From assembly GCA_947650365.1 (NCBI GenBank), contig OX393553.1, positions 71,099,463-71,163,462 on the forward strand: a stretch of 64,000 nucleotides of DNA. Reading direction: 5' to 3'. The notes under the pieces are model-generated. The model was not told where the DNA came from, did no database searches, and worked only from the letters and a program-made list of their open reading frames with translations. Source of the DNA: Chamaelirium japonicum (lineage: Eukaryota; Streptophyta; Magnoliopsida; Liliales; Melanthiaceae). Shown here one piece after another: positions 11,601 to 23,174 of the stretch. The position numbers and the translations under genes are program-made. Each line of letters begins with the position of its first letter. Position 1 is the stretch's first letter.

Positions 11601-12275
11601 AAATGATTATGTATTAGTGAAATGAGATGACAAATCCTATAAAGAACCACTCGTACCTATTATGTGATGCTCCGACGCTAAAATCTGGTGTAAAAAGGCT
11701 AAAATTTTTAAGGGTTCGATAAAACTCCAATGAAGAAAAGGCTCATGTATTCTCAGCCATTGGTCTAATATCTACCATGCATATACAAAAGAACAAAAAT
11801 AATCTCAGATTCTCGTTGTCGATAATGTGCTCGTCATGCATCAGCTGCAATTTGTCGAATCCACTCCTGCCATTTATGCCACTCCTCCTGCAATCGCCAC
11901 CACTCCTTATGTCGCCCCTCTTGTCGTCGACGCCACACCCCTCGGGCACGCTATCAATGGGCAGATCTCCAGTTTTCTTTCTTTGTTGGCAATCATCTTC
12001 GGTCAATCCATCTCCATTGATCATCGAGGTGCTGCAAATCTTCGGCTCCTCATTTACGAGATCATCACTAAAGCGCGGTTGCCGATCATGCAGCTTCATG
12101 CGGAAAAATGTCATTTACTATCAGAATGTGAGCTTCATCGTAGATGATGCAGAGACGTTGTATACTATCAACCAATCACGATGAGATATCACAGAGGTTA
12201 CTGGCTCGAGATGGGATCTTCAATGTGTTCCACAGTTGCTGGTTTCATCTTGAAGAGGCTGATGAGAAACCATAA

Positions 12276-12721
12276 GACACCGTTTAGTAGATAGAAAGTT
12301 TCACTAAGGAGGGGGAAAGTAATGAGATTCCCTCGTGTGAGTCCTACTGTGCGTGTTTGGTAGTCGGGAATGGAAAAGGTTCAACTAAGGAATGGGAAAG
12401 TAAATCCATTCTTGTAAAAAAACAAGCCAACAAGTGGAAAAGTGACGAGAATGATTTTGTTCTCCCCTCCTCCTCATTGGTCCACTTCAAGGGCTTTTGG
12501 TCATTTCCCCATGACGAATAAAATGAAATGACATACATACCTTGAAGTGGACCAATGTGGAGGAGGGGGATGTTCCACCCCCTTTAAGGTGGGTGGAACA
12601 AAATCATTCTCGAATGTGACCGGCAACACATTCCTCTTTTCACCAAGAGGAATCATATTCTTCAGCTTAGCTTTCCCTTTCCCCTTCCTTAGTTTAAACT
12701 TTCTTGCTACCAAACCAGACC
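12276..12721. mobile_element. PIF/Harbinger-like MITE, copy in unit B
   Basis: Same element as at 10,336, with the same TAA flanks; it was carried along by the tandem duplication and is not a separate insertion. Confidence 0.75.
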
Positions 12722-13306
12722 TAAACAATTAAAATGGTCGGATTCATGGAAAGATCTGGACCGTTGATCTGATTTGATGGTCAATGTGTGCTTCAATATG
12801 AATTTTGAGAGGTTACACACATAGATATGTGTGTGTCTGTGTGTGTGTGAATTTAGAAGCAATTTCTTTCCTTCTCATTCACTCTCTTATCCCCTCTATG
12901 TCCCAGCTTCAAATCGAACCCACCCTAAAGAGTAGGTTCATATCCCAGCCAAGAGTCTTCTCAATGGCCCAGGGACCTCCTTATATAGGAAAGCTTCTCA
13001 TGGTCCCCCTTCCATATCAATAGAATGCTCTAACCATTTCAAGTTGCAAAGTCGTTATGTCCAGCTCTTGACATGCTGTTAGAGGGGACGCCGTGCATCG
13101 TTCTCAGGACATATTGTTTGAGGGGACATCTTGTGTCACTCTCTTGACGTATTCGACAGTTAACTGTCGTATCATGTTCGGCAGCTCAATGTCGAGCATG
13201 TTTGGTTTTGAACTGTCGAACATGTTGAGCGACGGAAAGAGAAAGAAGAAGCATCAATAGCTCCGACGACGAAAAAAGAGGAATCCCCATCCAACTTAAA
13301 GCCATC

Positions 13307-13472
13307 TGTGACAAACCCTAGAGGAAGAGAAAGAGAGAAAGAGAGAAGGAGAGCTAGGGTTTGGGGAGAGAATAGAATGAATCTCTCATTAGGCCAAATG
13401 GCCAATATAAGGTGAATACATGTGAGTCATATATACGCTGAGAGTATGTATATACACTAATACTTCTTAACA
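13307..13472 (-). repeat. Copia 3' LTR
   Basis: A 166-bp LTR with TG...CA ends; it differs from its partner at 18,498-18,663 at one position by my reading. Confidence 0.95.
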
Positions 13473-13485
13473 CCCCCCCTCAAAC

Positions 13486-14958
13486 TCAGGGTGGATCATG
13501 CACCAAGAGTTTGGCAATCAAAGACCGAAAACGTGGTGTAGGATGTGACTTCGTGAAGAAGTCTGCGATCTGCTCTGCTGAGGGAATGAAAGGTAGTGAG
13601 ATTGTTATGGCCTCATACTCCTGTCGGACGAAGTGACAGTCAATCTCGATGTGCTTTGTCCTTTCATGAAAAACCGGGTTGCTAGCAATCTGAATAGCAC
13701 TCCGGTTACCACAGTGAAGTGGAGTAGGCTCGGAGAAAGCAACACCGAGATCACTGAGGAGACGTCGAAGGTGAACTATCTCCTTAGTCGTGGAGGCCAT
13801 GGCCCTGTACTCAGCCTCAGTGCTAGAGAGAGACACCACTTTCTGCTTCTTGCTGCGCCAGGATATCAAAGAGTCGCCGAGAAACAAACAGTAACCAGTG
13901 GTGGAGCGGCGTGTAGTCGAATCTCCAGCCCAGTCTGCATCTGAGTAGGCTCGAAGTCTGAGAGAGGAGGACGACAACAGAAACAAAGAGCGAGTAACTG
14001 TCCTTCTGAGGTACCGAAGGATCCGAAGAAGAGCACCGTAGTGAACTGAGTGTAGAGCTGCAACAAATTGACTGACAATGCTGACAGCGTATGCAATGTC
14101 AGGCCGAGTGATGCAGAGATAGACGAGATGTTCCACAAACTGCCTGTACCGAGTGGGATCTGAAAGAGGAACTCCATCTATAGGACGTAGCTTCGAGTGA
14201 AGCTCAAGAGGGGTGTCTACTGTGCGGTCATCTGTGAGGGCAGCACGACTAAGGATGTCTGAAAGATACTTCTGCTGAGAGAGCAGAATGCCATCTGTAC
14301 TGTATGCTACCTCAAGACTAAGAAAGTAGCGAAGCGTACCCAAATCCTTCATCTAAAATTGGTTCCTCAAGTGCTGCTGAAGACTAGCAATCGCAGCAGA
14401 GTCATCTCCAGTGATGATCATGTCGTCCATGTATAACAGTAGAATCGCCCGGCCCTGCGGGGATGACCTGACAAACAGAGAGTGGTCCTGACTGCTCTCT
14501 GAATAACCAAGTTCCCGGACAGCACGGCGGAACCGCTCAAACCAGGCACGAGGAGCTTGCTTGAGCCCATAAATGGCCCAACGAAGACGACACACGTACT
14601 GAGAAGGAACACGGAGACCAGGAGGAGGATCCATGTAGACAGTCTCAGATAGGTCACTGTGAAGAAAGGCATTTTTCACGTCCATCTGAAGAAGGGCCCA
14701 TCGATGAATAGCTGCAACCACCAGAAGAGTGCGAACGGTGGTCATCTGAGCCACCGGAGCAAAGGTATCCTCGTAATCAATGCCATACTCTTGAGTAAAG
14801 TCACGAGCAACTACCCGAGCCTTGTGACGCTCAATGGATCCATCAGGGCGGTGCTTGACCTTATAAATCCACTTGCAGCTGACAGGCTTAACGCCAGAGG
14901 ACAGAGGGACAACATCCCAGGTCTGAGTCTGTTGAAAGGCCTGAAACTCCTCATCCAT
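13486..14958 (-). pseudogene. Copia pol remnant: reverse transcriptase and RNase H
   Basis: The part at 14,958-14,353 has copia RT (RVT_2) features: CKWIYKVKHRPDGSIERHKAR, DVKNAFLHSDL, YGLKQAPRAWF and the catalytic YMDDM. The part at 14,352-13,486 continues with RT-RNase H connection features (RPDIAYAVS, DADWAGD, STEAEYRA, KHIEIDCHFVR). The element's coding region is broken; it is treated as a fossil. Confidence 0.9.
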
Positions 14959-14970
14959 AGCTTGACGCCA

Positions 14971-16578
14971 CTAAGAAAACTGAACTGCCTCAGAGTAGGA
15001 TCGGGGCTCCTGATCTGCATGCACAGCAGTAAGAAAGGCAGTAAACCGAGGTGAGTAACTGCATACAGAGGCAAAACCAAAACGATCAGGAGGTTCAGTG
15101 TCGTGGCTAAAACGGTCAGGCGGGTGATGTGGGCGCTGAGGGTAGCGAGGCGGGCCTGGATCCACGATTGGCAATGACGGAGCAGGCACAGGAGGCAAAA
15201 AACTAGGAGTGACCTCAACAGCAGGGGAGCCGGCATCCGCTGAGAAGGAAGAACACGGAGACACAGGGGTAGGCCGGCGAGAGTAGACCTGAGGAAATGG
15301 AGAGACAACCCGGGGAGGAGAGAGAGGTACGAGCATAGAGGAAGAAGCCTCGGAGGAGTCCCCTAGAGACGCTGGGGAAACAACTGGCAACGGAGCCAAT
15401 GGTGCCGAGGGAGCTGGTGGTGGAGAAGGAGCCGGGGGAACTAGAGAGGCCGACGAGGGAGGCATAATTGTCGATGATGGAGGAGAAGAAACCTCGAGAA
15501 AGATGAGATCCTGAGCTTCAGGAGAGTAGTAGGGTGTATCCTCGACAAATGAGACGTGTCGAGAGATACGCAAGCGACGAGCAACAGGGTCATAGCGGCG
15601 GTATCCCTTGTGCTCAGTGCTGATCCCAAGAAGGATGCACTTAGCTGCCTGAGTAGACAGCTTTGTGCGCTCATGGAGAGGAATAAGAACAAAACAGGTG
15701 CACCCAAAAGTGCGAAGAGGGCTGTAGTCAGGAGTGGTAGAGAGGAGACGCTCATGAGGAGATAAGCCGTCCGGAAGAACTGACGAAGGAGTGATGTTAA
15801 TGAGCTGGACTGAGGTGAGGAGAGCCTCAGCCCAGAAGCGCCGAGGAACAGAACCAGAAAGAAAGAGAGCACGAGTAGTCGCAAGAATATGGCGATGCTT
15901 GCGTTCAGCAACACCATTCTGCTCATGGATGTGAGGAGACGAGTGCTGAAAGATAGTCCCATGGGACTGAATAAGGCTGCACATATCGGTAGATAGATAC
16001 TCAAGGGCACAGTCAGATCAAAAGATCTTGATACACCGACTAAACTGCGTGTGAATCATGGAGGTGAAGTCCTTATAGACTTGGAGGATATCCGATCGAC
16101 GATGAAGAAGGTAGACCCACGTGTAGCGACTATAATCATCAATAAACGAGACATAATATTAATACCCAGTCATAGAAGGGAGAGGAGAGGGGCCCCAGAT
16201 ATCAGAGTGAACAAGATCAAAAGGAGCAGAGCTCTGAGAAGTACTGGATGAAAAAGGAAGGGCAGCAGCTTTTGCGAGCTTGCAACCAGTACAAGTAGAT
16301 AAAGATGAAAAAGGACCACGACCTAGAGCTCCAGAATGGAGTAATCTCTTAAGTCGCAGTTCCGACACATGACCTAGTCTCCTATGCCACAGGTCGGCAT
16401 TAGGAGAGACAACTCCACAAAACCCAGATGATGACGGATCCAAAGAGTGAAGAAACTCCATCTGGTAGAGCCTGCCTGCCCTACGACCTGCTCCAATCGG
16501 TCGGCCAGTACGCAGATCCTGCACAGAACAAGCGGAAGGGGTAAATGTCACAGAGTAGCCAGAGTCACACAAAAGCAC
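14971..16578 (-). pseudogene. Copia pol remnant: GAG-pre-integrase and integrase
   Basis: The upstream part (16,578-16,159) carries the integrase zinc-finger region (WHRRLGH, then C-x2-C, and DLVHSDIWGP). The part at 15,984-14,971 has the integrase core end (QNGVAERKHRHI, RFWAEALLTS) and a long proline/serine-rich linker before RT. Broken. Confidence 0.85.
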
Positions 16579-16798
16579 TAACAGAAATCAGGTGCATGTG
16601 GACTGTGGGAGCATGAAGCACAGAGGATAAGGAGAGATGGCAAGCAGGAGCGGAGGCTGAAGTAATGGATCCAGACTGTAAGATGGCTAAGTGAGAACCA
16701 TCTGCAGTGTGGATCGGTGGCAGGTGCGTCGCAGGCTGACAGGTAGTGAGCAGGGAGGCATCCGGAGTCATATGGTGTGAGGCGCCCGAATCCAGTAT

Positions 16799-17828
16799 CT
16801 AAACAATTGGACTATCAGAAGAGGCAGAGAAGGCTGAGGCACTGGAAGGTCCAGGAGTAGCGGCAGACTGCTGAGAAAGTCTAAGCTGAGTTAGTTCCTC
16901 ACGAATAGACTGTAGTTCGCCAGCTGTGACGGAAGAGGCAGCAGCAACAGTAGGAACAGGGCGACCACGACCTCGAGCTCTTCCTCGACCTCGATCTCTG
17001 TAGGTAGGATGCTTCTCTGGATGAAGTGAGAAGCAAGTGTCCACGAAATGACCCGGTGTCTGACAATGAGTGCAAAACGGTCTACCATGGGAGGCAGTAG
17101 CTGGTGGGCCTGAGACCGGCGGCGGAGCAGCAGCAAGAACACCCTAAAGACCGGATGGAAGAGGTAGGGCCCTGGAGGCAAGAGTACACAGACGAGTCTC
17201 TTCAGCGACCAGCTCAGCCACAGCCTCATCAAAGACGAGGAAGGCTGTGCCGGTGAAGAAGCTGACCGACCAGAGCACTGAACTCTGGTCATAGGGTAGT
17301 GAATAGCTGATAAAGCTGAAGGCGCTCCCGGTAGAGCTGATACTCGATAACACGGGACGGGTCAGGAACGGGAGCAAGATCCTGAAGATCATGCCAATAG
17401 GAGTGCATCTGATTGTAAAACTGTTAGATCGTTAACTCTCCCTGCTGTGCCGACTGGGCCTGTGTGAGAAGCTGATACTCACGTGCTCCACTCTTCTCAA
17501 CAAAGCGAGCAGTGAGATGACCCCAAATCGCTGCAGAAGTGGCAAGCCCAACCATATCCCGGCGAAGAGAGCGATCCACGGATGCAACAAGGTAGGCCTT
17601 GATGTGCTGATCGCGAAGGCGCCAGGGACCGTATTCTGTATTGGAAGCAGGAAACGTGGAAGAGCCATCAAGGTGTCCTCGAAGATTGCGACCCTCAAGG
17701 GTGGATTCCACCATGGCTGACCATGCCGGCCAATCAGAGGCCTCTTGGAGAAGAAAATCGGTGGCGAGCGGGAGGAAATCCCGTGGAATCTCATAGGGCG
17801 TCACTGGATGAGATGGCGGAGTCGTCAT
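16799..17828 (-). pseudogene. Copia gag remnant
   Basis: The part at 17,828-17,424 resembles the copia gag start (DWPAWSAMVESTLEG, LVASVDRSLRRDM). Lower coordinates hold the nucleocapsid-like, Arg/Gly-rich segment near 17,044-16,960. Broken. Confidence 0.75.
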
Positions 17829-17859
17829 CGAAGAAGTCGAGGATATGTCCGGATAGAGG

Positions 17860-18440
17860 GAAGGCTCGAAGAGCTCGAGGGGTCCCTCCCCGGATCAAAT
17901 CAGGGATGCTACGAGCTGATCGGAGAGACGAGGAGACGCGCGGATCACGAGCGGGGATGCGCAGGACAGGTGCGGGTCGGAGAGGTACGCGGGGCGAGGA
18001 TCGGAGAGCGCGGGACAGGCACGCGGGACGCGAGGGGCTGGAGCGAAGCGCGAGGCAGAATGCGAGGCAGGGGCTGGAGCGTATCAGAGTGCGCGAGCAG
18101 GCTGGAGCGCGCGATGGGGAGCAAAGCGCGCGCGCGAGGCCGGGTCTGGAGCGCGCGATGGGGAGCGGAGCGCGCGCGATGGGGCCGGGTCTAGAGCGCG
18201 ATGGGGCCGGGTCTGGAGCGCGATGGGGAGCGGAGCGCGCGATGGGTCTGGAGCCCGCGATGGGGAGTGGAGCGCACGCGCGAGGCCGGGTCTGGAGCGC
18301 GCTGGGCAGGGTGCTGGACCGCGCGAGGCAGGGAGCGGAGGCAAATCTGGATCTGATCGAGGCAGATCTGATCGAGGCAGGGAGTGAGGCAGATCTGGAT
18401 CTGATCGCGATCGCGGGGAAGATCTGGTCACGAGGAAGAT
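17860..18440. repeat. GC-rich tandem repeats in copia leader
   Basis: Between the primer binding site and gag lies a very GC-rich block with repeated GAGCGCGCGATGGGG and GCCGGGTCTGGAGCGCG words. Long arginine-rich ORFs on both strands here are a by-product of composition. Confidence 0.7.
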
Positions 18441-18485
18441 CGCGGGGAAACAAGGAAGCCGTTGACGACGCCGGCGATCAACCTT

Positions 18486-18497
18486 GCTCTGATACCA
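18486..18497 (-). other. Copia primer binding site
   Basis: On the minus strand TGGTATCAGAGC directly follows the 5' LTR. It is complementary to the 3' end region of initiator Met tRNA. Confidence 0.9.
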
Positions 18498-18663
18498 TGT
18501 GACAAACCCTAGAGGAAGAGAAAGAGAGAAAGAGAGAAGGAGAGCTAGGGTTTGGGGAGAGAATAGAATGAATCTCTCATTAGGCCAAATGGCCAATATA
18601 AGGTGAATACATGTGAGTCATATATACGCTGAGAGTATGTATATACACTAATACATCTTAACA
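18498..18663 (-). repeat. Copia 5' LTR
   Basis: A 166-bp LTR, partner of 13,307-13,472, followed by target duplication CCATC at 18,664-18,668. Confidence 0.95.
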
Positions 18664-18735
18664 CCATCTATATAGAAAACAACTTTCAAGAAACTTCGAG
18701 AAAAGCAACAGAAACAATTATCAAGGCTTATTATT

Positions 18736-18900
18736 ATTTACTAGTAATGCCTGTGTCCGAGGGCACATATAAGATTCTGAGGGTGACAAAAAAAATTTCA
18801 TGGACGTGATAAAATTTTGAGGGAGAAGACAATATTTTAACGGTGGCAATATTAATTCAAAAGCGGTGACAATATTTCGAGGACGACAATATAAAAGAAA
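18736..18900 (-). mobile_element. Helitron-like 3' end (unit B)
   Basis: Duplicate of the structure at 11,430: minus-strand ...CATTACTAG|T with GACAATATTT-type repeats inside. Confidence 0.35.
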
Positions 18901-19564
18901 TGTGAAAGTGATTATGTATTAGTGAAATGAGATGGCAAATCCTATAAAGAACCACTCGTACCTATTATGTGATACTCCGACGCTAAAATCTGGTGTAAAA
19001 AGGCCAAAATTTTTAAGGGTTCGATAAAACTCCAATGAAGAAAAGGCTCATGTATTCTCAGCCATTGGTCTAATATCTACCATGCATATACAAAAGAACA
19101 AAAATAATCTCAGATTCTCGTTGTCGATAATGTGCTCGTCGTGCATCAGCTGCAATTTGTCGTATCCACTCCTGTCGTTTATGCCACTCCTCCTGTCATT
19201 GCCGCCACTCCTTATGTCGCCCCTCTTGTCGTCGACGCCACTCCCCCCGGGCACGCTATCTATCCCCCCCCCTCTCTCTCTCTCTCAAATGTCTCACTGA
19301 CCTCCGATTTAGGAAGATGACTGTGATTGGGTGTAATGGATGCCATTGATCTGTGGAGGAAAAGTTTTAGGCGAATTACTGTAATGGACAGCGACGGGCC
19401 CTCTTGCTGTATCTTTCCATTTGAATATTTGAATTCAAATTTAAAAATAAAGGGGAAAGAGGAGGATGAATCCTAGCCATTCATTTTTATCCCTTCCTTC
19501 AAACGAATATGAACCGGTAATTAAGTTTCAAAACTATCCCCCATCCTTCCCATGTTATTATAGA

Positions 19565-19790
19565 CTAGTAATGCCCGTGCCTATTGGCATGCAAAAGATT
19601 TCGAGGATGATGACAATATTATGAGGAAGGTGACAATATTTCAAAGGTGGCAAAAAAAAAAAATTCGAGAGCGGCGATAATATTTCGAGTGTGTTAACAA
19701 TATTTCATGAGCGATGATAATATTTTGATGAAGGTGAAAATATTTTTGTGAGCATTGATAATGCTTGTGTCTGCCAGCACTCAGACAGGG
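19565..19790 (-). mobile_element. Helitron-like 3' end, related to those in the tandem units
   Basis: Plus-strand A|CTAGTAATGCCCGTGCC then TATTGGCATGC gives, on the minus strand, a small stem (TGCC/GGCA) followed by CTAG and T. Repeated words of the form GACAATATTTCGAG and GATAATATTT fill the next 180 bases. A second degenerate end-like motif is near 19,757. The 5' terminus was not found. Confidence 0.4.
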
Positions 19791-19799
19791 TTGCAAAAT

Positions 19800-21060
19800 T
19801 GGAACATCTCTTTCACTTGGAAGCCAAGAGCAAACTAATTGAGGGGAGTTGCAATATTTAATTTAGGGGGTCTGCGTTGTTTATTTGTTTATATTAGCAT
19901 CGCATAAAACTAACATTCAATTTAAGAAATTCATGAGCTTCAAGTGCATTACAAAAAGTCAACAGATGATTAAGAATACACTATAGAAATTCAGATGGTT
20001 AAGAATACAGCCCTCACAAAATAGAGAGGAAAACGACTACATACACTCCTTGGCTCCGTAAAAAAGTTCAAACTGAAAAATGATCCATAAGGTACACACC
20101 AACACTTAAGTCCATGTTAGTAACACATTTTCTTTAAAAATATCATGTGGTGAGCTGAGTTTGTGGGAGTTAAACCATGTTAGGGAGTCTACTTTTGTTT
20201 CCTTATCATCTGTCTTCAAGCGCACCTCGTTTGTGTCCACGAATACCATTTCATTTCCTTTATCTCCGAAACACTAAGATCCCAATATTGCTCCGTTTCT
20301 TCAAGCGCTACCTAACCATTGCTATTACCCCTCGATAAGATCCCAATATGTATAACATATGCCTGTTTCCATTGGCTTTGAAGAACATAAGTCACTAATT
20401 TTTTATCCAAAGACCTCATGGTCATGATTCATGATGTCATACACAATAGAGTTTTTATGAGATCAAGAAGGAAATAAATAGACCCCTTGATATATGTAAA
20501 CGAAGGTTTTTTGTATCCCCACATCAAATGGTGAATAGACCCCTTGATATGTTAATCGATCAAAAAAATTCAGGAACATTTAGTTTCATCCCCAACATCA
20601 CCATCCGAGCCACCCAAATTCATTTTTTGGTTGAGTTTACCACCAAAAATGAAAGCTTTGAGTTTAACTGCAAAACAAAGAAAGCTTTAGGATTGAACAC
20701 CCAAAAATCAGTGATCCCATTAAAAAAAAAAAATCTTGAATTTAAAACCCAAAAAAAAACTAAAGTAGTGATCTCATTTCACCGGATGTATATGAACTTG
20801 AGTGTAGGTGGTGCTTCGACGTCGAGCTCATCTACTTGTGCAAGCATTTGAACATGTCGATGGGCAAGGTGTGAGTGAATTGGATCAAGATACCCGAATC
20901 GAGATCGATCTTTTAAGTTATCTGAACATGGTGATGTTCTGCAAGTGGGATATATTTCCATGAAGCCATCTTTGGTTATAGTGGCGGAAGCTTGCCTCTA
21001 GGAATGAATTCAAGCTGTAGTGAACAAAAACACATATTAATCAGTGAACAAATCATTTTT
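19800..21060. other. Spacer without recognised genes
   Basis: AT-rich sequence with short ORFs of no recognisable family. A small repeated phrase (AATAGACCCCTTGATAT) occurs twice at about 20,477 and 20,533. Confidence 0.4.
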
Positions 21061-21267
21061 TGATGCAAGATATGGCTAGACGGTATCGACGGAGAGACGT
21101 GTATGGATTGGGCCTCGATGTCGTGGAACAGAATGATACCGGTGGAACGGGAGAGCCTCGAGATTGGGACAAACTTTTGGCGTTGTCGACACCGTGGAAC
21201 GGAAGGTTTCAAGATTGGGGCAAGGTTCTCGACGACGATGGACAAAGGGTCTCAAACATAAAAGAAT

Positions 21268-21271
<4 letters not shown>

Positions 21272-21332
<61 letters not shown>
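21272..21332. repeat. (GA)n microsatellite
   Basis: About 30 GA repeats, 1.3 kb upstream of the RDR2 start. Confidence 0.95.
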
Positions 21333-21336
<4 letters not shown>

Positions 21337-21679
21337 ATACATGTAACCCATCTTTTTGCCAAGTCAGGGGTGGAGGGGGGCCGAGCCCCTTTTCTAGCCT
21401 CTACCTCCTCTTCCTCCCTCCCCCTCCTCTTCTCCTCATACTCTTCTTCATCCTTCCCTTCAACCCAAAAAAAAAGAGCCCTTTTGATCTTCTTCCTCTC
21501 TCCCCTTCCTCCTCCTCGCCGATCTTGGGTAGCTACCGTTGTGCAGATTGAGAGCTCGAGATAGGCCAGGGAGAGAGATCTGAAGGGAGGTAGAGAGAGA
21601 AATCTTGATCAAGAGATTTCTTTGGGAATGGCGTGTGGCGATCACGAATTCCGCTTGTTGTTCGGCTGAGATCGTGCCT

Positions 21680-22240
<561 letters not shown>

Positions 22241-22646
22241 ACAGATGACTGTCAAATGGAGCTGGGGGCGGGTTGCGCGATGACAGCTAGGGAGGGGTTG
22301 CGATCTCTATGATTGACTGGAGGGGATCGCTAGAGAGGGGGAGGTGGGGGGAGGAGTTTGGGGAGTGTGGGATGCAGGAGAGGATTTCGAACCGCACGAT
22401 CTCTACGATCATTCTTTATTTTGGGTTTGTCTTTTTGTCTATCTTCCATTTAAAATTTTTAAAAAACATAGCTCGCCTACGCAACCCGATGAAAACTGGC
22501 GGTGATCGGAAACCCACCTCCTCGTTATGTTCTCCCGCCAAGTTCAGAAGCCTAAACCCTCCCCAATTGGGCAATTTCCACAGTAAAACCCTAACCCCTC
22601 TTCAAACCCACCGTATCAACGGCTCTCCTCTCTCTCTCTCTCTCTG

Positions 22647-23174
22647 ATGGGCGGCGCCGGCGTCACGGTGTGTGTATCGCACATTCCCCCCACGGCGGTC
22701 GCCCAGGAGCTCTTCGACTTCTTCGAGTCTGCCGTCGGCTCCGTCTTCGCCTGCAAGATCGCCACCGTCCGGAAGGACTGGAAGCCGATGGGCTCCGGCC
22801 GCGTCCAGTTCGAGACCCCGGAGGCTGCCGAGAGGGCCTGCCGTCTCTCGGCCCAGGGGAAGCTTGGGGTCTTCCTGGGCGCCCGCCTGACCGTCCGCTC
22901 CTCGGACAAGGACATCGTCGTGAGGGCGTCAGATCCCTGGAACCGGCTGCACGGCACCATCCTCCATGCCGGGGTTCTGGCGGAGGAGCGCCGGATGGTG
23001 GCCCTGGGTTCGTGGGACCACGCCCGGGCAGAGATCATGCCCGAGAGGAACAAATTGGAGCTGTTCGTGGAGGACGGTGGCGAGCGCTACAAGCTGGAGC
23101 TCACGCTTGGGGATGTTCAGTCCACCCATGAGTGCCGTTTAGGGGGTGGGGAATCAAATGCGATTCTATTCAGG
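22647..23174 (+). CDS. RDR2: RDR2 exon 1
   Basis: Encodes residues 1-176, starting MGGAGVTVCVSHIPPTAVAQ. It is visibly GC-rich, in contrast to exon 2. The ATG follows a CT-repeat 5' UTR. The donor is AGG|GTGAGA, and the junction gives ...ILFR followed by LKFAP.... Reading on past the donor reaches a stop at 23,322 and is not part of the protein. Confidence 0.9.

Larger units (their letters stand above)
10017..11955. repeat. 1.94-kb tandem duplication, unit A
   Basis: This unit begins ATGGGCAGATCTCCAG and ends at GGGCACGCTATCA. It is followed directly by a near-identical second unit starting with the same words at 11,956. It contains a PIF/Harbinger-like MITE, a GT-rich short repeat, and a Helitron-like 3' end on the minus strand. 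No functional gene is recognised; the ORFs in it occur in both units simply because they are repeats. Confidence 0.9.
13307..18663 (-). mobile_element. Young Ty1/copia LTR retrotransposon, broken
   Basis: A full-span element of 5,357 bp on the minus strand. It has 166-bp LTRs (13,307-13,472 and 18,498-18,663), a Met-tRNA primer binding site (18,486-18,497), a polypurine tract beside the left LTR (13,473-13,486) and a 5-bp target duplication CCATC on both sides. Internal order from the 5' end is gag, integrase, reverse transcriptase and RNase H, which defines copia. I see one difference between the two LTRs, so insertion is recent (roughly a few hundred thousand years at usual plant rates). 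The coding region looks broken in about half a dozen places. It inserted after the 1.94-kb duplication. Confidence 0.95.
11956..19258. repeat. 1.94-kb tandem duplication, unit B, split by a copia element
   Basis: Same content and order as unit A. The unit is interrupted between 13,306 and 18,664 by the complete copia insertion. Without the insertion and its target duplication the unit is about 1.94 kb. It ends GGGCACGCTATC at 19,258, after which unrelated sequence begins. Unit A preserves the uninterrupted target site (about 11,362-11,368). Confidence 0.9.

Noticed and set aside
17723-18502. 259-codon plus-strand ORF rich in Arg/Ala/Gly
   Set aside because: It is antisense to the copia gag start and leader, and reflects GC-rich repeats.
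20528-20851. 107-codon ORF in the spacer
   Set aside because: No recognisable motif, lysine/asparagine-rich from A-runs, no promoter or splice support.
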